A DNA stretch of 64,000 nucleotides from UBA12170 sp964293475 (GTDB lineage: Bacteria > Bacteroidota > Bacteroidia > Bacteroidales > UBA12170): NCBI GenBank assembly GCA_964293475.1, contig CAXYYJ010000009.1, positions 38,458 through 102,457 on the forward strand, written 5' to 3'. Positions 51,405 through 59,687 of this stretch are shown piece by piece; the first letter of the stretch is position 1; the number at the start of each line of letters is the position of its first letter. The translations under genes and the position numbers were made by a program. The notes below the pieces were generated by a model that saw only the letters and a program-made list of their open reading frames with translations, made no database searches and was not told the DNA's origin.

Positions 51405-52092
51405 GTTGTATCGTTTTAGTCCATTTACCTAAGCAAGTGGGATGATTAGTTGCTGTTTCTAGAATTTGCAGAAAGTGGCTTCGTTCCATTTTTACAGCCC
51501 CCAAACTCATGAGATGTGAAGTTTCGACCTGTGCATCGATAAAATGGAAGCCCCAACGGCTCAATTCCTGGCAAAGATAATAAAGTGACAATTTGGAAGC
51601 ATCTCTTTGAAGAAAAAACATGCTTTCGCCAAAAAATGCTTTTCCAAGCGATACACCATAGAGCCCGCCGACTAGTTTATCCTTATCAAAAACTTCCACG
51701 CTGTGAGCAATGCCGAACTCGTGCAGGTCGGTGTAAGCTCGTTTAACTTCGGATGTTATCCAGGTTCCGGGGTTGTCCTGTCGTGGTGTAATGGCACAGT
51801 TTTCTATCACCTGACTAAAGCAGCTGTCGAACCGAACTTCAAATTTTTTTTGTTTAATAACCCGCCGCAACGATTTGCTCAATTTGAAATCCTGAGGAAA
51901 AAGAACAATTCTGGGGTTTGGCGACCACCACAATATTGGATTTTCGTCGTCGAACCAGGGGAAAATACCTTGTTCATAGGCAGTAATCAACCATTGAATA
52001 TCGAGTTTTCCGCCAATGGCCAGCAACCCATCGGGGTTGGCGTTTTCGGGATGGGGAAAAGCAGGAGTATCGCTGGTGAGAAAAACAGCCAT
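51394..52092 (-). CDS. aat: Leucyl/phenylalanyl-tRNA--protein transferase
   Basis: A 232-residue transferase with the family blocks FPHPENANPDGLLAIGG, AYEQGIFPWFDDENPILWWSPNPRIVLFP, LSKSLRRVIKQKKFEVRFD, HSVEVFDKDKLVGGLYGVSLGKAFFGESMF and FHFIDAQVETSHLMSLGA. It attaches Leu or Phe to N-terminal Lys/Arg of proteins for ClpS/ClpAP degradation. Length is normal. It starts within the stop codon of the LTA synthase-like gene and overlaps the DUF3127 gene, so the three form one operon. Confidence 0.97.
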   Translation of the reverse strand: MAVFLTSDTPAFPHPENANPDGLLAIGGKLDIQWLITAYEQGIFPWFDDENPILWWSPNPRIVLFPQDFKLSKSLRRVIKQKKFEVRFDSCFSQVIENCAITPRQDNPGTWITSEVKRAYTDLHEFGIAHSVEVFDKDKLVGGLYGVSLGKAFFGESMFFLQRDASKLSLYYLCQELSRWGFHFIDAQVETSHLMSLGAVKMERSHFLQILETATNHPTCLGKWTKTIQHEF

Positions 52093-53954
52093 TATTGATC
52101 CATATATTGCTGAAACAATATCTGCAAATAGGCTTTTCCTTCGGTGGCAAGACTGTCTCTGATTTCGTTGGGGGCGCCATTGGGGAAATGATATTGGTTA
52201 TATTCTTTGTCGAAAGATATAAACCCCGAAGGTCGTTTCCAGGCAAAACCTATCTCATACGAAACAAAGGCAAACTCTGGCGAATTGGGGTTGAGTAGAT
52301 TGAAACTCCAGGGATAGGCTTGTGCATCCATATTCAGCTGACAAAGCAATGTGGCCGCAATATTGGTTTGGATACCCAAATGCGAAATGGTCTTTCCGCG
52401 CCATGCCGAATCAATCACCGGGCCATAGAAAAGCAAGGGGATTTTCTGGTATTCGGGATTTTTCATGGGCAGATTTTTGTAGGAATTGTGAGAATGGTCG
52501 GCCACAAAAATGAAGAGCGTATTCTCATACCAGCTCGTTTTACGGGCATTATCCATAAACTGACCCAGAGCAAAATCTGTATAATAGGCCGAGTTGAGAT
52601 ATTGCTGTTCGTTATCGCCCCAGCTTATTTTTTCGTCCATGGGCTGATCGTAGGGCGAATGGGTGCTCAGGGTAAAAATGGAGCTGAAAAACGGCTCTTT
52701 TTCCTGGTTCAAATCGTGGAGCATTTCGTTCAGTGTGAACTCATCGTGAATGCCCAATTTCCCCTGTGGCAGACTGGGATCGAAATCATACACTTCCTTA
52801 ATCCTGTCGAACTCGTTGAACAACATATAACTCTTAATATTTCCATAAATGAGCTGTCCGCCGAAATAAAAAGATGTGCCATATCCCTTTTTAGCAAAAT
52901 CTTTCACCATGCTGGGCAATCGCTGATATTTATCGGGCTGAACGGTGATGGAGCTGATGGGGTGGGCCGGAAATCCGGAAAAAATACTGGCCATGCCTTG
53001 TTCCGAACGGGCGCCGGTGCTGTAAATCTGATCGAAATAGACCCCTTCGGACATTAACTCATGAAATCTGGGGGTTACTGTTTCCTTGCCTTCGGGGATA
53101 AAAATCAAATCCGCCGACCAGCTTTCCATGATGATGAGAACAATATTGGGCTTTTCGGTATTTAAAATTTTTGTGCAGCTATCACCCTGGGTTTGGTAAA
53201 TCCTATCCACTATGGCCAAGGCTTTCTCGTCGCTCATTTCCTTAAAAGGGTTTTCCTTCAGGCTTTTTTTGTTTTCGAAATAGCTGATATACAGATTGAA
53301 AATGGAATTGGTGGCTGCTGTATTCAGAATGGGAGTTTTGCTATAATAGCTCTGACTTTGGTTGATGGGGATTTCCTGCAATCCGCCGCGGGCGCCAATA
53401 AGAATGAGCACGGGAATCACAAGAATCCAGACAATGGAAATGAATTTGAAGGGACGAGATGCGGGGAACTCGCTGTAAAAGAATCGTTTATAGCAATAAA
53501 TCCCGATGATGGCAAGCACTATGGTCAGGAGCGAAAACCCAATGATTTGCCCGGTTTGAGCTGTATTCATCACCTCCGATGGGTTTTGGAGATAGAGTAG
53601 GGCTTTGTAGTTGACTTTGGTTCTCCACTCATCGTAAATTCCCAGCTCACTGCTCACGAGCAGCGAATAGAGGGCGATGAGCAAGGCTTGATAGTAGAAA
53701 ATAATCCGTTTGAGAAAAGCACGGTTAACCAAAAGATGAACCAGATAAACAAGATAGGGGAAAGCCAAAAAGTAGCTGGCAGTGGCCAAATCGAGTTTAA
53801 AGCCTTTAATGAAGCTCATGAAAACTTCGAAAAACGAATCGGAAGCAGAAAAAACTTCCTGGAAATTATATGTCAGAAACACCAGGCGACCCAGGGCAAA
53901 AAAGGCCAGCCAGAAGGCCAAAGCTTTCAAAAAGACTATTGCAGACTTGAACAT
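52092..53954 (-). CDS. LTA synthase-like phosphoglycerol/alkaline phosphatase-superfamily membrane protein
   Basis: A 620-residue protein. About five transmembrane helices (residues ~7-25, 60-80, 85-105, 138-155 and 170-188) precede an extracytoplasmic sulfatase-fold domain (~265-600). Metal and nucleophile positions are visible: NIVLIIMESWSADLI (Glu ~277), IYSTGARSEQGMASI (Thr ~313) and FVADHSHNSYKNLPM. LTA synthases transfer glycerol-phosphate; in Gram-negative Bacteroidota the related enzymes probably modify glycolipids or lipid A-like head groups (inference). It heads the operon with aat and the DUF3127 gene. Confidence 0.9.
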   Translation of the reverse strand: MFKSAIVFLKALAFWLAFFALGRLVFLTYNFQEVFSASDSFFEVFMSFIKGFKLDLATASYFLAFPYLVYLVHLLVNRAFLKRIIFYYQALLIALYSLLVSSELGIYDEWRTKVNYKALLYLQNPSEVMNTAQTGQIIGFSLLTIVLAIIGIYCYKRFFYSEFPASRPFKFISIVWILVIPVLILIGARGGLQEIPINQSQSYYSKTPILNTAATNSIFNLYISYFENKKSLKENPFKEMSDEKALAIVDRIYQTQGDSCTKILNTEKPNIVLIIMESWSADLIFIPEGKETVTPRFHELMSEGVYFDQIYSTGARSEQGMASIFSGFPAHPISSITVQPDKYQRLPSMVKDFAKKGYGTSFYFGGQLIYGNIKSYMLFNEFDRIKEVYDFDPSLPQGKLGIHDEFTLNEMLHDLNQEKEPFFSSIFTLSTHSPYDQPMDEKISWGDNEQQYLNSAYYTDFALGQFMDNARKTSWYENTLFIFVADHSHNSYKNLPMKNPEYQKIPLLFYGPVIDSAWRGKTISHLGIQTNIAATLLCQLNMDAQAYPWSFNLLNPNSPEFAFVSYEIGFAWKRPSGFISFDKEYNQYHFPNGAPNEIRDSLATEGKAYLQILFQQYMDQ

Positions 53955-53985
53955 AGTTGGGGTTAAGAAAAAGCAAAAATAAGAA

Positions 53986-54573
53986 TCATTTGGATTGCTT
54001 CAGAAAATCAACCAATTTGGCCACCGCACGGGCTCTGTGGCTTATTTGGTTTTTCTGGTCGAGGGGCATTTGGGCAAAAGAGGTAGAAAAACCTTCGGGG
54101 ATAAAAACAGGATCGTAGCCAAAGCCTTCGTTGCCTGCGGTTTCATGGGCAATATGGCCGTCCACTTTCCCTTCGAAATGATATTCCTGTCCGTTCAGAA
54201 TGAGCGAGATAACCGTGCGAAAGCAGGCATTTCGGTTGGTTTTGTCTTTCATCTCCCTGAGCAACTTCACCACATTGTCCTGAAAAGTACAGCCAGGCCC
54301 GGCATAGCGCGCCGAAAACACACCTGGTTCGCCATTCAGGGCTTCCACTTCAAGGCCTGTATCATCGGCAAAACAATCGAGTCCAAAGCGGTTATAAATG
54401 GTTTGGGATTTAACAGAAGCGTTTTCGTGGAGGGTAAAATAAGGCTCATCAATATCCTCGTTAAAACCAATATCTTTTAGGCTAAGAATTTCGAATTGGT
54501 CTTTAAGGTAGTGGCGCACCTCTTCGAGTTTGTGCGCGTTGTTGGTGGCAAAAATTATTTTTTTCAAGGTCAT
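53986..54573 (-). CDS. rdgB: Non-canonical purine NTP pyrophosphatase (RdgB/HAM1)
   Basis: A 195-residue HAM1-family enzyme with KIIFATNNAHKLEEVRHYL, FADDTGLEVEALNGEPGVFSARYAG, ISLILNGQEYHFEGKVDGHI and GFGYDPVFIPEGFSTSFAQM ... ISHRARAVAKL, all family signatures. It hydrolyses (d)ITP and XTP to keep them out of nucleic acids. Its start overlaps the stop of the membrane-protein gene by 4 bases. Confidence 0.97.
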   Translation of the reverse strand: MTLKKIIFATNNAHKLEEVRHYLKDQFEILSLKDIGFNEDIDEPYFTLHENASVKSQTIYNRFGLDCFADDTGLEVEALNGEPGVFSARYAGPGCTFQDNVVKLLREMKDKTNRNACFRTVISLILNGQEYHFEGKVDGHIAHETAGNEGFGYDPVFIPEGFSTSFAQMPLDQKNQISHRARAVAKLVDFLKQSK

Positions 54574-55058
54574 AAGGAATCTTCGGCCAGCTCAAATTCT
54601 TTTTTCTTACGTTTTAATTTTCCGAAGGAACGGCTGAAATAGCCAATAAAGCCAAACACATAGAACAGGGCTACAAAGCTCAGGATATTGAGGAAAAACC
54701 ACAAATCGCCGCCATAGGAAAGAATCCATTGACCATTGCTGATGAAGAGTTGAGCCAAAATTACCACCGCCAATGCTACGAAAACTAAGAGTAGCAGCCA
54801 GGATGAAATGTTGCGGAGAAAGCTGATGGCGTGTTGATTAAATTTAGAGGAGACGCTTCGGTTGTTCCAGTTTTCTTCTTCCCACTGAGCTTTGTAGGTT
54901 TGAATATCCTGAAATCTGAAATCGCGGCTTTCCAGAATTCTGGCAGCCATGTAGCGCTCGTCTAAGGGCCTGTGTTTGGGGTATCCGCAGTAGATACTAA
55001 ACAATTCCTGGTCAGTTTTTTCGGAAAGGGTATCCAGACAATTGTAGATTTGATTCAT
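54570..55058 (-). CDS. Hypothetical two-helix membrane protein
   Basis: A 162-residue protein. The N-terminal ~80 residues are soluble and charged (NCLDTLSEKTDQELFSIYCGYPKHRPLDERYMAARILESRDF). Two transmembrane helices follow at about 88-110 (WLLLLVFVALAVVILAQLF) and 120-142 (LWFFLNILSFVALFYVFGF), with a lysine-rich end (KLKRKKKEFELAEDSL). I do not recognise the family. It is coupled to rdgB by a 4-base overlap, which may be a Bacteroidota arrangement without a functional link. Confidence 0.75.
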   Translation of the reverse strand: MNQIYNCLDTLSEKTDQELFSIYCGYPKHRPLDERYMAARILESRDFRFQDIQTYKAQWEEENWNNRSVSSKFNQHAISFLRNISSWLLLLVFVALAVVILAQLFISNGQWILSYGGDLWFFLNILSFVALFYVFGFIGYFSRSFGKLKRKKKEFELAEDSL

Positions 55059-55175
55059 TGTACTTTTGTTTAGTAGGTCAACGAGCCTATGACTCCTTTA
55101 TTGTGCAAAAGGTTGTATTAAATAATGAAAAAAGGCACAATTAGGTTAATCACCCAAAAGGAGACAGTATTAGAC

Positions 55176-56156
55176 TTATTTCGACGAGAGTGCCTCGGTG
55201 AGCATCATGTCGAAAAGCTGATTGATGGAATAGCCAAGCTCACGAATCTGTTTCGGAACAATGCTTTCGTTTGACAAGCCCGGAACGGTATTCACTTCGA
55301 GAAAATATAATCCCTTGATACTGTGTATAAAATCGAATCTCACGACGCCTTTCAGATTGAGCACTTTGTAGAGTTGAACCGCAGTTTTTTGAATTTCGGC
55401 GGTGAGGCTCAGGGGGATTTGCGCAGGAGTAACTTCGCTGTTGAGGGCAGGATTGTATTTGGCTTCGAAGTCGAAGAATTCCTTTTTGCTGATGACTTCG
55501 GTGATGGGGAAAGGCATTATTTGGCCCTGATATTTCAAAACGCCGATGGTGAGTTCGCGGCCTTCCACAAATTCTTCAATCAGAATTTCGGTATCTTCGG
55601 CAAAGGCTTTCACCAGAGCAGGAGCCAACTCATCGGCAGTTTTAACTTTGCTCATCCCCACGCTACTGCCGCCCTGATTGGGTTTTACGAAGCAGGGCAG
55701 TTGAATTTGCTCTAAGATTTCGGCGGGGGTAATATCCTGATGATTAAATATATGCATCGATTTTGACACCAATACACCCGAATTTCGCACCACATGATTG
55801 CAGTAGGCTTTGTTAAAAGTGAGCGCGCTTACGATGGACGAGCAGCTGGTGACAGGTAAACCCATCATTTCGAAATAGGCTGTAAGTTTACCATCTTCGC
55901 CCGGAGTGCCGTGAATGGCATTAAAAACCACATCGAATGTCACTTTTTGCTGGCCTATGGTGATGCTAAAATCGTTTTTATCCACCTGAATGCTACCCAG
56001 TTGGGGGTGTTGATAGACCCACTGAAAAGCTTTAATTTCAATTACATACACCGAATATTTATCCGCTGGAATATTTTCGGCCACCACTTTGGCGCTTTTA
56101 ATGGAGATAACGGCTTCGCTCGAATCGCCGCCAGCCACCACAGCTACGTTTATCAT
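55176..56156 (-). CDS. ddl: D-alanine--D-alanine ligase
   Basis: A 326-residue ATP-grasp ligase. I start it at the ATG at 56156 (MINVAVVAGGDSSEAVIS); the frame continues six codons upstream to a TTG at 56174, which is less likely. The Ddl blocks are present: FNAIHGTPGEDG, PVTSCSSIVSALTFNK, PCFVKPNQGGSSVGMSKV, EEFVEGRELTIGVL, and VVRFDFIH ... FLEVNTVPGLSNESIVPKQ. It joins two D-Ala in the cytoplasm to feed MurF. It is a single gene here, away from the murF/anmK pair at 20-21 kb. Confidence 0.96.
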   Translation of the reverse strand: MINVAVVAGGDSSEAVISIKSAKVVAENIPADKYSVYVIEIKAFQWVYQHPQLGSIQVDKNDFSITIGQQKVTFDVVFNAIHGTPGEDGKLTAYFEMMGLPVTSCSSIVSALTFNKAYCNHVVRNSGVLVSKSMHIFNHQDITPAEILEQIQLPCFVKPNQGGSSVGMSKVKTADELAPALVKAFAEDTEILIEEFVEGRELTIGVLKYQGQIMPFPITEVISKKEFFDFEAKYNPALNSEVTPAQIPLSLTAEIQKTAVQLYKVLNLKGVVRFDFIHSIKGLYFLEVNTVPGLSNESIVPKQIRELGYSINQLFDMMLTEALSSK

Positions 56157-56381
56157 AACATGAATTTTTTTCAAAGGTGCAGAAAATTTTGAAAGTTAGC
56201 ATTGACCCAGCCATTATTTGTTCACATGGGGAGTTTGATAATTTTACGCTTTCAGGCATCAGGTTTTTGCATCTCAGGTTAAGCCATGGCTTAGAGAATT
56301 AGTTGATTGTTGAAAAAATGGGGTCAACGGAAATAAAATAAAACACCAGGCAATAAAAGTTTTTTATAACTTTAGCCTCTC

Positions 56382-56396
56382 AATTAAATTCCCGCA
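56382..56396. promoter_or_regulatory. Inverted-repeat operator candidate, left copy
   Basis: The 15-mer AATTAAATTCCCGCA lies 2 bases before the WYL gene's ATG, just downstream of a possible -7 box (TAACTTTA at 56367-56374). Its exact reverse complement recurs at 57319-57333. Its place between promoter and start codon fits a repressor site. Confidence 0.65.
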
Positions 56397-56398
56397 AC

Positions 56399-57301
56399 AT
56401 GAGCGAGCATACCAAGTTGAACCGGTTACTTAGTTTTATTCTTCTGCTTTTAGGCCCACGAAAGTATGACAGACCCGAGATACAAGAGCGTTTTGGGATT
56501 TCGAAAAGCACCTTTCACCGAAACATAAAATTGTTGCGTGAGTGCGGAATTATTGTGGAGGAGGACAAGGGTTTGTATTCCATTAGAAAAATAGAACCCG
56601 AATTTAAGGAAATATCTGAATTGTTGCATTTTACACAGGAGGAAGCAGCCATTCTGCATAAAGCCATCGATTATATTGATGATGAAAATCTCATCAGGCA
56701 TCATTTAGCCTTAAAGCTCTATTCCATCTACGATTTCGACCGCATTCCGAAAGCTGTTTATAAGTCTTCGCGACCGAAGAATATCGAGTCGCTTCAAAAG
56801 GCCATCAAAAACAAAAGACAGGTGGTTTTGGTGGATTATCAATCGGCCCACAGCCAGTTAACGCGGTCGCGGTTGGTTGAGCCCTTCGATTTTACTTTTC
56901 ATTATCAGATGGTTTGGGCATATGAAGTAGAAAGTGGCGAAAACAAGCAGTTTAAGCTAAGCAGAATTAAGGAAGTGCAACTGAAGGATGCGTGGGAAAA
57001 CGAACAGATGCATCAAAAACAACCCAACGATGTATTTAGAATGACGGGCGACCAAGGCGAGATATGCGAGTTGCGATTGAGCCTGCGGGCAGCCAATTTG
57101 CTTAAAGAAGAATACCCTGCTTCGGAGAGTTTTATTAAGCCGGTTGATGCCCATTATTCAGTATTTAAAGACATGATTTACAATTATCAGGGGGTGGGAA
57201 GGTTTTGTTTGAGTTTGCTCAACGAGATAGAGATTGTTTCGCCCGAAGGATTGAAGCAATATGTGGACGATTGTATAAAAAATTACCAACAAAAAAAATG
57301 A
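56399..57301 (+). CDS. WYL-domain transcriptional regulator (CRISPR-associated)
   Basis: A 300-residue regulator: an N-terminal winged helix-turn-helix (residues ~1-65: YDRPEIQERFGISKSTFHRNIKLLRECGIIV), then a WYL domain (~125-215, with LVDYQSAHSQLTRSRLVEPFDFTFHYQMVWAYEV and LSRIKEVQLKDAW) and a C-terminal extension. WYL proteins often regulate CRISPR-Cas and other defence operons and may sense nucleic acid or nucleotides. It lies directly upstream of cas6 in the same direction. A perfect 15-bp inverted repeat flanks the gene, a candidate binding site for this protein. Confidence 0.9.
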   Translation: MSEHTKLNRLLSFILLLLGPRKYDRPEIQERFGISKSTFHRNIKLLRECGIIVEEDKGLYSIRKIEPEFKEISELLHFTQEEAAILHKAIDYIDDENLIRHHLALKLYSIYDFDRIPKAVYKSSRPKNIESLQKAIKNKRQVVLVDYQSAHSQLTRSRLVEPFDFTFHYQMVWAYEVESGENKQFKLSRIKEVQLKDAWENEQMHQKQPNDVFRMTGDQGEICELRLSLRAANLLKEEYPASESFIKPVDAHYSVFKDMIYNYQGVGRFCLSLLNEIEIVSPEGLKQYVDDCIKNYQQKK

Positions 57302-57318
57302 GTGTCATGATTTGCGAC

Positions 57319-57333
57319 TGCGGGAATTTAATT
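57319..57333. promoter_or_regulatory. Inverted-repeat operator candidate, right copy
   Basis: The 15-mer TGCGGGAATTTAATT lies 17 bases after the WYL stop and ~100 bases before cas6. It is the exact reverse complement of the copy at 56382-56396. Both copies abut a TTTAGCC motif (56370s and 57332-57338), suggesting matching control of both transcripts. Confidence 0.65.
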
Positions 57334-57433
57334 TAGCCCCTTTAAATTGAAGGCAATAGACACTGGAAATTTTTTCGCAAAGCAAATTTGACACAGCATT
57401 AAATAAAAGGAATGAAAATTACAGAATAAGAAC

Positions 57434-58240
57434 ATGAAACTAAAACTACAATTTCAATTACCAGGAGAGCGGCAGGTTTTGCCGCTTAATTATCAATATC
57501 CGTTGAGTTCGTGGATTTACAAGGTGATGAGTGCTGCCGACCAGACTTTTACCGATTTGCTTCACAATGAAGGTTACCGGTTGGAGAATGGTAAGAATTT
57601 TAAGCTGTTTTGTTTTTCCAAGCTTCATTTTCCGCCAAAAACCTGGCGCATCATTCCAGGGAGCGACCGCATGGAAGTTTGGGCACGAAATGGATGGCTG
57701 GAGATAAGTTTTCAGTTGCCCGAGCAAACCGAGAAGTTTATAATAGGCTTGTTTAAAAATCAGGAATTGACCTTGGGCGACAAAATATCGAAGATAAAAA
57801 TGCAGGTTGGGCAAATTGAATCGCTCAGGCAACCTGCCTTAATTTCAGGAACCGTTCGGCTTTCCACAAAAACGCCCATGGTTTTAGGACTGAATATGGA
57901 TGAAGAACTACATGAGCAATATGTTTCGCCACTGAATGATGATTATGCAGCGGTTTTTGTTAAAAACCTGATTGAAAAGCATCAAGCCAGCGGAAAGGGT
58001 TTGGTGGATGCAGGACAAGTGATTTTTAAGGTATTGCAAATACATAGAAATAAAAAAGGCGACCCCAAAACCGAGCTTCAGACCATAAAAGCCCATACGC
58101 ACGAAGAAACCCGTGTGAAAGGCTGGTATTTCGATTTCGAATTAACCGCTCCGGCGGCACTTATTGAAACCGGATTGAATAGTGGTTTTGGAAGTATGAA
58201 TTCGCTTGGGTTTGGGTGGGGAGAGATTGTAAAAAACTGA
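57434..58240 (+). CDS. cas6: Cas6 crRNA endonuclease
   Basis: A 268-residue Cas6-family protein. It begins with KLKLQFQLPGERQVLPLNYQYPLSSWIYKVMS. The C-terminal glycine-rich loop GLNSGFGSMNSLGFGWGEI (~245-263) is diagnostic of Cas6. Cas6 cuts pre-crRNA at repeat hairpins and is part of type I effector complexes. I cannot identify the catalytic residue by eye. Its codon use is like the surrounding chromosome, in contrast to the more AT-rich cas8-cas3 genes that follow 10 bases later. Confidence 0.9.
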   Translation: MKLKLQFQLPGERQVLPLNYQYPLSSWIYKVMSAADQTFTDLLHNEGYRLENGKNFKLFCFSKLHFPPKTWRIIPGSDRMEVWARNGWLEISFQLPEQTEKFIIGLFKNQELTLGDKISKIKMQVGQIESLRQPALISGTVRLSTKTPMVLGLNMDEELHEQYVSPLNDDYAAVFVKNLIEKHQASGKGLVDAGQVIFKVLQIHRNKKGDPKTELQTIKAHTHEETRVKGWYFDFELTAPAALIETGLNSGFGSMNSLGFGWGEIVKN

Positions 58241-58250
58241 AAATTATAAT

Positions 58251-59675
58251 ATGAAAAATTTAAAAGGAAATATCGATTATGATTGGCTTACTAAAGCAAC
58301 AGGTGACCCTTTTGTTGATGCTGGGGGTTTTGCCATTGGATATCTAATGGAGAAGCACCCCGAAAAGGATATTCTGCAACTGATTGATTTCATAACTAAA
58401 ATTTATGTTGAGAAATGGGGAGGAAAACTACATGCCTTTTTTCTCAATTCAAAGGTAACGCAGGCTGCTTTTAAAGGACAAAAAAAAATTGATGAAACGA
58501 ATTTGTATTTTAGGAGAATGATTGAAGGGAAAGAGCCACATGAAATAGGTTTTTGTCGTATAACTGGCAGAGAAACTAGTCTGTTTTATGGTGGTCGGGA
58601 CAATTCAATCATGACTGGTTCAGGAACATTAGTAAACTTTCATCACTTTTTCCAGAAGGGGATTTCACTCTCAAAAGAGGCTCTGATTAGAATACATTTT
58701 GTGCCTTTTGCTTGCCAACAGCTACAAGGGAAAATTAGTTTGATGCAAAGCAGCAATGAAGAGTTAAGTAAGTTATTTGTAAGATGGACCATTGATAAAA
58801 ACTATCATGAAATAGGGGTTGGACTATCTGAAGGTGTTGCTAAATCAGATTTTAATAAACCAGCAAACGCAATTTTTGATTTCATAGATTTAACTCTAAG
58901 GCAATTAAAAGAATTTCAAATTGGAAATGTTTTACCATCTTTAACTTTGTACCATTTTACCAATTTTGGGGCAAGTCCAGAAATTCAAATGTACCAACTG
59001 CCTGCAAAAGTGTTCCTTTTTTATAGGACTTGTTTACAACCTAAATATAAAGATGATTGGCAAAAATTTGTTAGATATCATTATATTGATACTCAACACA
59101 AAGGAGCAAAATTTAACATTCAAACAGAGAATTTTGAGATGTTGAAATCATCTGAATTATTGAAGATAGAGCACAATGAATACAAACATTGGTTTAATCG
59201 AGTTTTGAACAAACTATTAATAAATGAAAATTTAAGGTCTGAATTTCTTCGATGGTCAAGGAAGCATTCATTCAATTTCGAAATTGTATCAATATATCAA
59301 CAAAACATAATAGGTATGAAAAAAGAAACCATTAACAAGATTAAAGAATTGGCTAAATTCCTTGTAAGGGAAGAAGATGTCGATAAGATTAAAAAGCGGA
59401 TTAAAGCTTTGGACGGTGCTAAAAATGCTTCTGCTATGAGACGATTCATTTTAAAAGATGTAGTGGCCGCAAACTACGCTGCTGGTAATAATGATCCTGT
59501 TGTATCGGTAGAAGACTATGTTAATTACCTTTTTCCCGATGGCTCATATTGGGCTGAAATTAGGGATATTCTACTTATCGCTATCTATCAAGAGCTTCAT
59601 GAAAGAGATTTAATCTCTGAAGAACTAAAAGTTGAATTGGAATCAGAAGTTGAAGAAGAAAAAAATAATGAATAA
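58251..59675 (+). CDS. cas8b1: Type I-B Cas8 (Cst1-like) large subunit
   Basis: A 474-residue protein whose position between cas6 and cas7, and whose blocks IDYDWLTKATGDPFVDAGGF (~5-24), IGFCRITGRETSLFYGG (~103) and LVNFHHFFQKGISLSKEALI, fit the Cst1/Cas8b1 family of Bacteroidota type I-B systems. Cas8 recognises the PAM and supports the Cascade complex. The zinc-finger CxxC seen in several relatives is reduced to a single Cys (FCRITG) here. The C-terminal ~60 residues are highly charged. It is AT-rich compared with cas6. Confidence 0.85.
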   Translation: MKNLKGNIDYDWLTKATGDPFVDAGGFAIGYLMEKHPEKDILQLIDFITKIYVEKWGGKLHAFFLNSKVTQAAFKGQKKIDETNLYFRRMIEGKEPHEIGFCRITGRETSLFYGGRDNSIMTGSGTLVNFHHFFQKGISLSKEALIRIHFVPFACQQLQGKISLMQSSNEELSKLFVRWTIDKNYHEIGVGLSEGVAKSDFNKPANAIFDFIDLTLRQLKEFQIGNVLPSLTLYHFTNFGASPEIQMYQLPAKVFLFYRTCLQPKYKDDWQKFVRYHYIDTQHKGAKFNIQTENFEMLKSSELLKIEHNEYKHWFNRVLNKLLINENLRSEFLRWSRKHSFNFEIVSIYQQNIIGMKKETINKIKELAKFLVREEDVDKIKKRIKALDGAKNASAMRRFILKDVVAANYAAGNNDPVVSVEDYVNYLFPDGSYWAEIRDILLIAIYQELHERDLISEELKVELESEVEEEKNNE

Positions 59676-59687
59676 ATCAAATAAACT

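Noticed and set aside
52320..53057. 245-codon plus-strand frame opposite the LTA synthase-like gene
   Set aside because: Antisense shadow of a well-supported gene, with no domain signature.
56157..56174. TTG start for ddl
   Set aside because: The ATG at 56156 begins the conserved NVAVVAGGDSSE segment, as in other Ddl proteins.
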